9,354 bases of DNA. Origin: an uncultured Pelagibacteraceae bacterium (GTDB lineage: Bacteria; Pseudomonadota; Alphaproteobacteria; Pelagibacterales; Pelagibacteraceae). Positions 1 through 7,587 of the stretch are shown here, one piece after another. The stretch lies in the NCBI GenBank assembly GCA_902588335.1, contig CACIOV010000029.1:1-9354 (forward strand), given 5' to 3'. The stretch's first letter is position 1. Each line of letters begins with the position of its first letter. Under the pieces are notes generated by a model. The model was not told where the DNA came from. It saw only the letters and a program-made list of their open reading frames with translations, and ran no database searches. A program made the translations under genes and the position numbers.

Positions 1-648
1 ATCAATCAATGAAACTAGATCATAAGTAGGATTTCCAATTAAAGCATCTTGACTATCAATTACACCTATTTTTTTACCAACTTTTAATAGATTTTGTGCG
101 TGGTAATCCCTGTGTACAAAATGTGAATTAGGAAAATTCAAGCTGTTGTAAAGTGATGACAGGATTTTTTTTGCTTTCTTTTTGATATTTAAAACTTTTT
201 TTTGACCTAAAAATAAGGGTAAGTACCAGTCAAAAAATAAATCAGATTCTTTATGCAAATATTTATTAGAATATTTGCTAATTACATGTGATTTATTAAT
301 AATATTTTTTATTTTTGATTTTGGTTTTATTTTTTGAATTTTTAAAAGTAAATCTACTAGTTTTTTATAAATTGATAATTTACTTTTTTTCTTTAATAGC
401 AGTTTATGAAAGGAAGAATCGCCAAAATCTTCGATAACAATTATACCTTTGGGATAATTGTGTGCATAAAGCTTTGGCGCTAATATTTTATTGTTTCTTA
501 AAAATTCATTAATTGCTGAATATGCAATTAAATTTTTATATTTTTCTTTTTGTGCAAAAACAATAATTTTGCTATTTGTATTTTTAGTTAGTCTATAAAA
601 TTGCCTAAATGAAGCGTCTCCTTTAATTGGTAGTATCTTAAATTTCAT
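1..648 (-). CDS. amgK: AmgK-like sugar kinase of the aminoglycoside phosphotransferase fold (3' end beyond window)
   Basis: The first 216 residues are open from the ATG at 648-646 to the window edge with no stop, so the C-terminus is missing. The catalytic loop HRDYHAQN (His179, Asp181, Asn186) and the metal-binding segment VIDSQDAL (Asp198, Asp201), followed by PTYDLVSL, are those of APH-fold kinases of the COG3178 type. The characterised members, AmgK, phosphorylate the anomeric carbon of MurNAc/GlcNAc, feeding MurU in cell-wall recycling. The usual Phe after the metal-binding Asp is Ser here. The start overlaps the 3' end of tsaE by 11 bases, indicating translational coupling. In many alphaproteobacteria this pair is followed by a sugar nucleotidyltransferase (murU) and addBA, which would lie beyond the left edge. 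The kinase fold is certain; the sugar substrate is inferred from family and gene order. Confidence 0.85.
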   Translation of the reverse strand, partial: MKFKILPIKGDASFRQFYRLTKNTNSKIIVFAQKEKYKNLIAYSAINEFLRNNKILAPKLYAHNYPKGIIVIEDFGDSSFHKLLLKKKSKLSIYKKLVDLLLKIQKIKPKSKIKNIINKSHVISKYSNKYLHKESDLFFDWYLPLFLGQKKVLNIKKKAKKILSSLYNSLNFPNSHFVHRDYHAQNLLKVGKKIGVIDSQDALIGNPTYDLVSLID

Positions 649-1093
649 TAAATTTATAATCTTTCCATTTGCCAAAACCAACAACTTTAACTTTTCTAGT
701 ATTTTTTAATTCAGAATGTTGAAACAAAATATCAATTCTATTATTTGGTTTTGGTTTAATTAGTTCTGGCCACTCTATAATTTTAATATGATCATTTGAA
801 GTTTCAAACATGCCTAATTGAGAAATATCTTTATAATTTTTTAACCTGTATAAATCATAATGAAGAATTTTTGTATTACCAATATCATAATCATAAACTA
901 TATTGAATGTTGGGCTTAATACATCGCTATTTTTAATTCCATTTTTGCTTTCTAAGTAATTAATAAAAAACCTTACAAAGGTTGTTTTTCCAACACCGAT
1001 TTCACCATAAAGAAAAATTATGTCCCCTCTATTTGTTATCTTAGAAATATTTTCTGAAAAATTTTGCGTTTCTTTTAATGATTTTAATTGCAT
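638..1093 (-). CDS. tsaE: TsaE, ATPase for tRNA threonylcarbamoyladenosine (t6A) synthesis
   Basis: The product is a complete 151-residue protein, about the usual length for TsaE. It has the P-loop GEIGVGKTT (residues 30-38), the conserved SPTF motif (60-63), the HYDLYRL motif carrying the Asp (Asp80) expected near the nucleotide, and the IEWPE motif (Trp108). TsaE is a cytoplasmic ATPase that works with TsaB and TsaD to place threonylcarbamoyl on A37 of ANN-decoding tRNAs; in bacteria it is normally essential. The ATG lies 10 bases after the ahcY stop, and its end overlaps the kinase gene downstream, so it is in the middle of an operon. No clear Shine-Dalgarno precedes it. The identification is firm from the motif set. 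Confidence 0.95.
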   Translation of the reverse strand: MQLKSLKETQNFSENISKITNRGDIIFLYGEIGVGKTTFVRFFINYLESKNGIKNSDVLSPTFNIVYDYDIGNTKILHYDLYRLKNYKDISQLGMFETSNDHIKIIEWPELIKPKPNNRIDILFQHSELKNTRKVKVVGFGKWKDYKFNEI

Positions 1094-1103
1094 CTACTAC
1101 TAA

Positions 1104-2402
1104 CTAGTAGCGATAGCTATCAGATTTAAAAGGGCCTTTAACATCAACACTAATATAATCAGCTTGATCCTTTGAGAGTTTTGTTAGTTTGGCACCAACT
1201 TTATTTAAATGGAGCATCGCAACTTTTTCATCCAAATGTTTAGGTAAAACATAAACCTTTTTTTCATATTTGTTAGAATTATTCCAAAGCTCTATTTGCG
1301 CAATAACTTGATTTGTAAACGAAGCGCTCATAACAAAGCTGGGATGACCCGTTGCACATCCCAAATTGACCAGTCTTCCCTCAGCTAAAAGTAATATTCT
1401 TTTTTTATCCGGAAGCTCTATTTCATGAACTTGAGGTTTAATTTCAGTCCATTTATAATTTTTAAGAGCCTCAACTTGAATCTCGTTATCAAAATGACCA
1501 ATATTACAAAGTATAGATCGATCTTTCATTTTTCTCATGTGGTCAGCTGTAACAATATCTTTATTACCAGTTGCGGTTACAACAATATCTGCATCACCTA
1601 TTGCTTCATCCATTAAAACAACTTTATAACCTTCCATAGAAGCCTGTAGAGCACAAATAGGATCTGCTTCGGTTACCATTACCCTAGCTCCGCTTTGTCT
1701 AAGTGATGCGGCGCTTCCTTTGCCCACATCTCCAAATCCAGCAACTATAGCAGTTTTGCCAGACATCATCACATCTGTAGCTCTCTTTATTCCATCAACT
1801 AAGCTTTCCCTACATCCATACAAATTATCAAATTTAGATTTAGTTACAGAATCATTTACATTGATTGCGGGCACTAAAAGTTTTTTATCTGCTTCCATTT
1901 TTTTTAAAGCTTTAATTCCTGTTGTTGTTTCTTCGGATAATCCTTTTACTGATTTAAGAAGATCTTTATAATCTTTATGCATCAAAGCTGTTAAATCGCC
2001 ACCATCATCTAATAACATATTAGGCTTCCAATCTTTTTTAGCTTCGATAGTTTGTTTTATACACCACCAATATTCTTCTTCTGTTTCGCCTTTCCAAGCA
2101 TAAACTGGTATACCAGCTTTAGCTATTGCTGCAGCTGCATGATCTTGTGTTGAAAAAATATTACAAGAAGACCATCTAACATCAGCTCCTAGCTCAACTA
2201 ATGTTTCAATTAAAACTGCCGTTTGAATTGTCATGTGTAAGCATCCAAGAATCCTGGCTCCCTTAAGAGGTTTCTTGCCCTTGTATTCTTTACGCAATGC
2301 CATCAAACCTGGCATTTCACTTTCGGCTATTGAAATTTCTTTTCGTCCAAAATCTGCTTGATTAATATCTTTTACTTTAAAATCTTCCGACATAATTTGC
2401 AT
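1104..2402 (-). CDS. ahcY: S-adenosylhomocysteine hydrolase, short form
   Basis: This NAD-dependent enzyme splits S-adenosylhomocysteine into adenosine and homocysteine, relieving inhibition of methyltransferases. Residues corresponding to the known active site are present: His57, Asp133 in LDDGGD, Glu158 in SEETTTG, Lys188 and Asp192 in the NDSVTKSKFDN stretch, and Cys197. The NAD-binding loop is GFGDVGKG (222-229). The C-terminal PFKSDSYRY holds Lys426 and Tyr430, which complete the neighbouring subunit's NAD site. At 432 residues it has the length of the human enzyme and lacks the insertion of about 40 residues common in alphaproteobacterial and plant forms. Two in-frame ATGs compete (2402 and 2393); the second gives MSEDFKVKD and may be the true start, and no Shine-Dalgarno decides it. 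The gene is 48 bases downstream of chvG and 10 bases before tsaE. Confidence 0.97.
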   Translation of the reverse strand: MQIMSEDFKVKDINQADFGRKEISIAESEMPGLMALRKEYKGKKPLKGARILGCLHMTIQTAVLIETLVELGADVRWSSCNIFSTQDHAAAAIAKAGIPVYAWKGETEEEYWWCIKQTIEAKKDWKPNMLLDDGGDLTALMHKDYKDLLKSVKGLSEETTTGIKALKKMEADKKLLVPAINVNDSVTKSKFDNLYGCRESLVDGIKRATDVMMSGKTAIVAGFGDVGKGSAASLRQSGARVMVTEADPICALQASMEGYKVVLMDEAIGDADIVVTATGNKDIVTADHMRKMKDRSILCNIGHFDNEIQVEALKNYKWTEIKPQVHEIELPDKKRILLLAEGRLVNLGCATGHPSFVMSASFTNQVIAQIELWNNSNKYEKKVYVLPKHLDEKVAMLHLNKVGAKLTKLSKDQADYISVDVKGPFKSDSYRY

Positions 2403-2408
2403 CTATTT

Positions 2409-2438
2409 AACAAGTTAATATAAAATTATCAACTTATT
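2409..2438 (-). promoter_or_regulatory. AT-rich hairpin in the chvG-ahcY gap
   Basis: In the 48-base gap before ahcY, bases 2412-2420 and 2427-2435 form a nine-pair inverted repeat with one G-U pair on the minus-strand transcript and a six-base loop. Three more pairs, one of them G-U, extend it to 2409-2438. It could be a leader structure, a weak attenuator or a processing site. It contains only two G-C pairs or so and no run of U follows, so it is not a convincing intrinsic terminator, and in such AT-rich DNA it may be chance. Confidence 0.25.
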
Positions 2439-2450
2439 GCTCAGTTTTAG

Positions 2451-3998
2451 TTATTTGTAAATTGGTAAGAGAACTTCAATTCTAGCACCTTTTTTGTTGC
2501 CAGATAGATTAGATGCTAAAATTGAACCTCCATGTAACTCTATGATATTTTTTACAATATTTAATCCTAAACCAGAATGTTCACCAAATTTTTCAGGTCT
2601 GTTGCTATAAAATCTATTAAAAACTTTATCAATATTTTTTTCATTAAAGCCAGGGCCCTGATCTTCAATAATTAATTGTGCATCTTTTTTTTTTATGTCA
2701 CAAATAACCGATATGCTGCTATTTGGTGGGCTAAATGAAACTGCATTATCCAAAAGGTTTGCTACGATTTGTTCAAGTTTGCTCTCTACTCCTAAAACAT
2801 TTATTTTAGATCCATTTAAATGAGAATTGCTTATCTTTATTTTAATATTTTTATTTGAATTTGATAAATTGCTATTGAAATCCTCAACTACAGAATTTAC
2901 TACATTTGAAAGGTTAATTTTTATCATTTTTGCTCTAGATAAAGACGCTTCGTCTTTCAACATTTGAGAATAATCTGTGATTAATCTTTCTATCCTTTCT
3001 ACATCATGACTTATAACCTTTATTAGTTTTTTTCTTTTTTCACTGTCAGACGTATTGTCCAATACTTCTGAAGCACCCTTTAAAGAAGTCAAAGGGTTTC
3101 TTATTTCATGCGCCAGGTCCGAAGAAAATGTTTCTGCTATATCTATTCGTTTATAAAGATTCTCTGTCATTTCGTTTAAAGAACGAGATAACTGGCCCAC
3201 CTCATCTTTTCTAAGCAAATATTTTTCATGCTTATCAATCTTTTCATCTTTTTCTCTAATCGCTTTTGTATAAAGAACTAAGGCTCTTATAGGTTTTAAA
3301 ATATATTTGTTTAAAAAAACTGAAAAAATTAAAATAGCAAGCGCCACTGAGAATACTGTTCTTAGTATAAAATTTTTTCTTTCTTCAACAGCTACCAATA
3401 TATCGTTAGCAATTTCTGAAACAATAATATAACCTTTGTTTTCCCCATATGACTTAACTGAATTTATGGTCATGACATAAAAATTATTATTGATTGTTTC
3501 ACCGATTACCAATTGACTTTCAATATTTTTTTGTTTTGAATACTCTTTAACATAATTTTCAGTATCAAAAGTTACTGTCTTAGAGATATTTGAAATTTTA
3601 TTAATATTTGCACTTTCATCAGATTCATTAATTGATGTTTCTTGAACATCTTGATTTATAACAGAAATATCTTGAGCTAAATCTAAAGTATCAGTGTCCG
3701 CTAATAAATTAGAGTTTAAATCATATAATTGAACACGGTCCAAATTTTGAAATAAAAATCTTGCATCTAATAAAAATCCTGTAGCACTTTTCTTATTAAA
3801 TTCAATATTTAATCTGTTTATATGGTCAGATGTATTGCTTATAACTCGCATATGTTGGTTTGATCTACTTTTTATTAGATTGGGTTTTATTGCATTAAGA
3901 TATAGAAATGTAAAAATTCCTAAAACTAAAAAAATAACTAAATTAAAAAATAAAAATTTTCTTAGAATTGAACTTGAGCTAAAAAAATTAGATTTCAT
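2451..3998 (-). CDS. chvG: ChvG-type envelope sensor histidine kinase
   Basis: The 515-residue membrane kinase has a transmembrane helix at about 13-34, a periplasmic sensor of roughly 170 residues, a second helix at about 211-231, a HAMP linker to about 285, the dimerisation and phosphoacceptor helix with His297 in DLAHEIRNPLTSL, and a C-terminal ATPase. The ATPase shows the N box NLLDNAV (Asn418), the G1 box DQGPGF (446-451), an F box around FNRFY and the G2 box GLGL (476-479). It should therefore be an active kinase. The partner regulator is just upstream with a one-base TAATG overlap. The H-box sequence, the partner's identity and the ahcY neighbour point to the ChvG/BvrS group, which senses acid and envelope stress in rhizobia and Brucella. 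The signal sensed here is unknown; the sensor contains an unusual Asn/Ser/Asp/Glu-rich stretch (about 110-140) and is somewhat short for the family. Confidence 0.88.
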   Translation of the reverse strand: MKSNFFSSSSILRKFLFFNLVIFLVLGIFTFLYLNAIKPNLIKSRSNQHMRVISNTSDHINRLNIEFNKKSATGFLLDARFLFQNLDRVQLYDLNSNLLADTDTLDLAQDISVINQDVQETSINESDESANINKISNISKTVTFDTENYVKEYSKQKNIESQLVIGETINNNFYVMTINSVKSYGENKGYIIVSEIANDILVAVEERKNFILRTVFSVALAILIFSVFLNKYILKPIRALVLYTKAIREKDEKIDKHEKYLLRKDEVGQLSRSLNEMTENLYKRIDIAETFSSDLAHEIRNPLTSLKGASEVLDNTSDSEKRKKLIKVISHDVERIERLITDYSQMLKDEASLSRAKMIKINLSNVVNSVVEDFNSNLSNSNKNIKIKISNSHLNGSKINVLGVESKLEQIVANLLDNAVSFSPPNSSISVICDIKKKDAQLIIEDQGPGFNEKNIDKVFNRFYSNRPEKFGEHSGLGLNIVKNIIELHGGSILASNLSGNKKGARIEVLLPIYK

Positions 3999-4696
3999 TA
4001 ACTAATATTCCATCTATATCCACTGCCATATCTTGTCTCGATTGCTGCAAAATTTTGATCTACTTTTTTAAATTTTTTTCTAATTCTTTTAACATGACTA
4101 TCTATAGTTCTGTCTTCAATATCATTGTTATCTTTATAAGCTATATCCATTAATTGGGCTCTTTCTTTAATTATTCCTGGTCTTTTTGCAAGTTCCTTGA
4201 CGATTAAAAATTCTGTTGTTGTAAGTTTTTCGGGTAAAAATTTTCCATTCCATTCACATTCAAGCTGTGAAGGATCAAGTACAAGCTTGCCATGTTTAAT
4301 AAGATTTTTAGAATCATCTATGTTGGTCGTTTTTTTTCTTAATTGAACTCTTATTCTTTCAATAAGAACTTTGATAGAAAATCCTCCAGATTTTTTAATA
4401 AAGTCATCTGCTCCAAGTTTTAAGCCTAATAATTCATCAACTTCTTCATCTTTTGAGGTTAAAAATAATATTGGAATTGAAGTTTTTTTTCTTAACCTTT
4501 TAAGCAGTTCTTCTCCATCCATTCTAGGCATTTTAATATCTACAACAGCCAAATCAGGTGGATTTCTGCTTATGCCAACTAAAGCGCTTTCCGCATCTAT
4601 GTAAGTCTGAACTTTAAATCCTTCATTCTCTAAAGCCATGCTTATGCTGGTAAGTATGTTTCTGTCGTCGTCTACTAATGCAATTGTATGACTCAT
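3998..4696 (-). CDS. chvI: ChvI-type OmpR-family response regulator
   Basis: The protein has 232 residues. The receiver domain has acidic residues Asp9 and Asp10, the phosphoacceptor Asp53 in VVDIKMPRMDG, Thr80 in FLTSKDEE, and the conserved Lys (Lys102). The DNA-binding domain (about 132-230) is a winged helix of the OmpR/PhoB type, with TTTEFLIVKELA, the recognition-helix region DRTIDSHVKRIRKKF and the terminal wing ending in RYGSGYRW. The opening TIALVDDDRNILTS and the TSKDEEVDEL segment are characteristic of ChvI. The loop that normally reads KPF is KSGGF here, two residues longer and without the proline. The gene overlaps chvG by one base, so the pair is co-translated. It starts 63 bases after polA, a gap that may contain its own promoter. 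Target genes cannot be read from this window. Confidence 0.9.
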   Translation of the reverse strand: MSHTIALVDDDRNILTSISMALENEGFKVQTYIDAESALVGISRNPPDLAVVDIKMPRMDGEELLKRLRKKTSIPILFLTSKDEEVDELLGLKLGADDFIKKSGGFSIKVLIERIRVQLRKKTTNIDDSKNLIKHGKLVLDPSQLECEWNGKFLPEKLTTTEFLIVKELAKRPGIIKERAQLMDIAYKDNNDIEDRTIDSHVKRIRKKFKKVDQNFAAIETRYGSGYRWNIS

Positions 4697-4759
4697 AACT
4701 AAATATATGCCATATATAGAAATACTAAATTGTCACAAATTGGGCAAGTATAAGAGCTA
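4697..4759 (-). promoter_or_regulatory. Gap between polA and chvI with possible promoter and inverted repeat
   Basis: The 63 bases before chvI contain, on the minus strand, TTGTGA (4738-4733) and TATATG (4716-4711) spaced 16 bases apart. Each matches the sigma-70 consensus at four of six positions, which would place the transcript start only about eight bases before the ATG. A perfect inverted repeat, ATATATG-C-CATATAT (4703-4717), overlaps the would-be -10 region and could be an operator. Read-through from polA is equally possible. No Shine-Dalgarno is visible. Confidence 0.3.
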
Positions 4760-7531
4760 TTAATGTACTTCTCCCCAATTATATCCTGAGTTTATATTAA
4801 CTTCTAGCGGAATTGAAAACATGTGATGTTCGGATTTTGAAATTGATGCCATTGATTCTTTAATAGTTTTTTTTATGTACTTTTCATCTTTTTCCAAACA
4901 TTCAAATATGAGTTCATCATGTATTTGTAAAAGCATCTTTGTTTGTAATTTTTTATCTTCTTCAATTAGTTGATTTATCTTTATCATAGCTAACCTAATA
5001 ATGTCTGCTGCAGAGCCTTGGATTGGGGCATTAATTGCTGCTCGTTCTTGAAAACTTCTAATGCTAAAATTTTTATCATTTATACCTCTGAGATGAATTC
5101 TTCTTCCAAAGATATTACTAACGTAACCTTGTTTCCTACACACATTTATTGTTGAATCCATATAGTCTTTTATTTCGGGAAATTTTTTAAAATAAGCATT
5201 TATAAAATCTAAAGCTTCTTGATTTGATACTGAAATTTGTTTAGCTAATCCATATTGAGTAATTCCATAAATGATACCAAAATTAATTGTCTTAGCTTTT
5301 CTTCTAAGATTATCGTCAATTTTATCAATTGGTACGTTAAAAACCTGGCTTGCGGTCAAACTATGAATATCTTCATTATTTTTAAAAGCTTTTTTTAATT
5401 CTTTAACATCAGCCATATCTGCTAAAATTCTCATTTCTATTTGATTATAATCAGCAGAAATCAAAACTTTTTTTTTGTCAGCAATAAAAGCTTTTCTAAT
5501 TTCTTTTCCTTCCGCCGATTTAATTGGAATATTTTGTAAGTTAGGATCGCTAGAAGCTAACCTACCTGTGTTTGTGGCTGCCAATAAGAAAGAGGTATGT
5601 ACTCTTTTTGTTTTTTTACTTATATGATCTTGTAATGCATCTGAATAGGTATTTTTAAGTTTCGAAATCTGTCTCCATTCTAATACTAGATTGGGAAATT
5701 TATGTCCTTTAAAAGCAAGATCTTCAAGTATATTGGCGCTTGTTGCTAAACCTCCTTTTTTTGTTTTTTTTAATTTAGCAATTTTTAGTTCGTTATAAAT
5801 TATCTCACCAAGTTGTTTTGGTGAGCCAATATTAAATTCTTTGCCAGCTATTAGGTATATTTCTTTTTCTATCTTTTTTAATTTTTCTTCAAAATTTTTA
5901 GACAGTTTTTTAAGATATATATCATCAACTTTGATGCCATTAAATTCTAGTTTAGATAGTAATTTTACCATAGGTTTTTCAAAAATTTCGTAAACTTTGT
6001 TTAATTTTTCCTCATCAAGTCTTGTTTTGAGGTGATTATAAAGTCTTAATGTTACATCAGCGTCCTCTGCCGCATATTCTGTAGCTTTGTCTAATGCAAT
6101 CTCAGAAAAATTTAATTTATTTTTTCCGCTGCCTACTAATTCCTTATAAGAAATAGTTTTGTGATTTAAGTGAATTTCAGAGAGCGTATCTAGGTTGTGT
6201 CTATTGGTTCCTGCATCTAATGTATATGAAATTAACATTGTATCTTCGATGGAATTAATCTCGATATTATTTTGCATAAGAACAATAAAGTCAAATTTAA
6301 TATTTTGACCAACTTTTTTTATACTTGGGTCTTCTAAGATTGGTTTAATTTTTTTTAATACTATTTTCTTTGCTAATCCTTTAATATTTTTATGAGCTAA
6401 CGGTATATAACAAGCTTTATTTGGTGCGTAGCTAAATGAAACACCTACTAGATCAGCTTCTAAGGGATTGAGTGAAGAAGTTTCTGTATCAACAGCAATA
6501 ACTGACTGTTCTTTTAAAATCTTTACCCATTTGTCCAAAACTTTTTCATTGATTACACTTTCGTAGCCTTTGATATTAACTGCGGGTTGCTGCATTTTGG
6601 AATTAGTTGGTTGAATTTTTTTATTTATAGTTTCGCCATAAAAACTTATTGCTCTACTTAATAGCTTGTTAAACTCCATTTCTCTCAAAAATTCATAAAG
6701 TTTCTCTTTTTGAACTTCTTTTAAAATAAAACTGTTTAAATCATCTTTAACTGGAACATCATCTTTGAGAGTAACCAATTGTCTACTTAAAAGAGCTTTA
6801 TCTTTATTTGCCAGCAGTGTTTCTCTTCTTTTATTTTGAGGAATTTCGTCTGCTTTTTTTAATAGGACATCTAAAGTTTTATACTTATTAATAAGTTCAG
6901 AGGCTGTCTTTATACCTATACCTGGAACACCCGGAATATTATCTGAAGAATCTCCAGCTAATGATTGTACATCAATAACTTGGTGAGGTTTTACTCCAAA
7001 TTTTTCAACAACTTCCTTCTCGCCCAAAACTTTACTTTTCATAGGATCGTATAATCTAATTTTATCAGAAACTAATTGCATTAAATCTTTATCTGAAGAA
7101 ATTACTGTTACCTTAGCTCCTGCATTGATTATTTTTTTTGCATATGTTGCTATTAAATCATCTGCCTCATAATTAAGTAATTCTATAGAAGGTAAGTTAA
7201 AAGCTTCAACAGATTTTCTAATATACTCAAACTGGGGGGCTAAATCTTCAGGAGCTTCAGTTCGATTAGCTTTGTATTCGCTATAGATATCATTTCTGAA
7301 ATTTTTTCTAGCAGAATCAAATATAACTGCAAAATGTGTTGGTTTGTGAATTGAGTCATCGGATCTTGATTCTTCTAATAGTTTAAACAACATGGAACAA
7401 AACCCGCTAACCGCTCCTGTTGGAAGTCCATCACTTTTTCTAGAAAGAGGTGGCAATGCATAATACGCTCTAAATATATATCCTGAACCATCAATAAGGT
7501 AAAAATGATCAGTTTTTTTTATGGAATTCAT
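4760..7531 (-). CDS. polA: DNA polymerase I with intact 5' nuclease and proofreading domains
   Basis: The 923-residue protein is full length and has all three domains. The 5' nuclease (about 1-300) has Asp14 in LIDGSGYIFRAY, the acidic YEADDLIA and SSDKDL motifs, and the helix-hairpin-helix region GDSSDNIPGVPGIG. The 3'-5' exonuclease (about 320-510) keeps Asp348 and Glu350 in AVDTET, Asp414 in NIKFDF, and Tyr486 and Asp490 in YAAEDAD, so proofreading should work. The polymerase has motif A SADYNQIEMR (Asp694), motif B RRKAKTINFGIIYG (Lys747, Phe751, Tyr755) and motif C QIHDELIF (Asp872). The enzyme removes RNA primers and fills gaps in lagging-strand synthesis and excision repair. It is transcribed divergently from the ABC ATPase gene and heads the minus-strand block. 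The start ATG at 7531 fits the conserved N-terminus. Confidence 0.98.
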   Translation of the reverse strand: MNSIKKTDHFYLIDGSGYIFRAYYALPPLSRKSDGLPTGAVSGFCSMLFKLLEESRSDDSIHKPTHFAVIFDSARKNFRNDIYSEYKANRTEAPEDLAPQFEYIRKSVEAFNLPSIELLNYEADDLIATYAKKIINAGAKVTVISSDKDLMQLVSDKIRLYDPMKSKVLGEKEVVEKFGVKPHQVIDVQSLAGDSSDNIPGVPGIGIKTASELINKYKTLDVLLKKADEIPQNKRRETLLANKDKALLSRQLVTLKDDVPVKDDLNSFILKEVQKEKLYEFLREMEFNKLLSRAISFYGETINKKIQPTNSKMQQPAVNIKGYESVINEKVLDKWVKILKEQSVIAVDTETSSLNPLEADLVGVSFSYAPNKACYIPLAHKNIKGLAKKIVLKKIKPILEDPSIKKVGQNIKFDFIVLMQNNIEINSIEDTMLISYTLDAGTNRHNLDTLSEIHLNHKTISYKELVGSGKNKLNFSEIALDKATEYAAEDADVTLRLYNHLKTRLDEEKLNKVYEIFEKPMVKLLSKLEFNGIKVDDIYLKKLSKNFEEKLKKIEKEIYLIAGKEFNIGSPKQLGEIIYNELKIAKLKKTKKGGLATSANILEDLAFKGHKFPNLVLEWRQISKLKNTYSDALQDHISKKTKRVHTSFLLAATNTGRLASSDPNLQNIPIKSAEGKEIRKAFIADKKKVLISADYNQIEMRILADMADVKELKKAFKNNEDIHSLTASQVFNVPIDKIDDNLRRKAKTINFGIIYGITQYGLAKQISVSNQEALDFINAYFKKFPEIKDYMDSTINVCRKQGYVSNIFGRRIHLRGINDKNFSIRSFQERAAINAPIQGSAADIIRLAMIKINQLIEEDKKLQTKMLLQIHDELIFECLEKDEKYIKKTIKESMASISKSEHHMFSIPLEVNINSGYNWGEVH

Positions 7532-7587
7532 AGATTAATATTAACCTATTTTAATTAGTGTTATGGATATATAAAAGCTAAATCATC
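7532..7587. promoter_or_regulatory. Divergent promoter region between polA and the ABC ATPase gene
   Basis: Promoters for both directions must lie in these 56 bases or within the coding ends, because the flanking genes start outward from here. On the minus strand TAAAAT (7553-7548) is a five-of-six match to a -10 box for polA. On the plus strand TATAAA (7570-7575) could serve the ATPase gene, leaving a leader of only about six bases. Neither has a good -35 box. A ten-base palindrome TTAATATTAA (7535-7544) lies close to the polA start. There is no Shine-Dalgarno on either side. The boxes are guesses in AT-rich DNA. Confidence 0.4.

Noticed and set aside
1..648. An aminoglycoside resistance gene
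   Set aside because: Although it has the APH fold, the motif details and the tsaE-linked position match housekeeping AmgK-type sugar kinases, and nothing mobile lies nearby.
1425..1616. 63-codon plus-strand reading frame
   Set aside because: It lies entirely antisense to the well-conserved ahcY coding sequence and shows no recognisable protein features.
1720..1971. 83-codon plus-strand reading frame
   Set aside because: It is antisense to the NAD-binding and active-site part of ahcY; its composition is explained by the complementary strand of that gene.
4371..4604. 77-codon plus-strand reading frame
   Set aside because: It is antisense to the chvI receiver domain, and its Ser-rich product is a by-product of Glu/Leu/Lys codons on the other strand.
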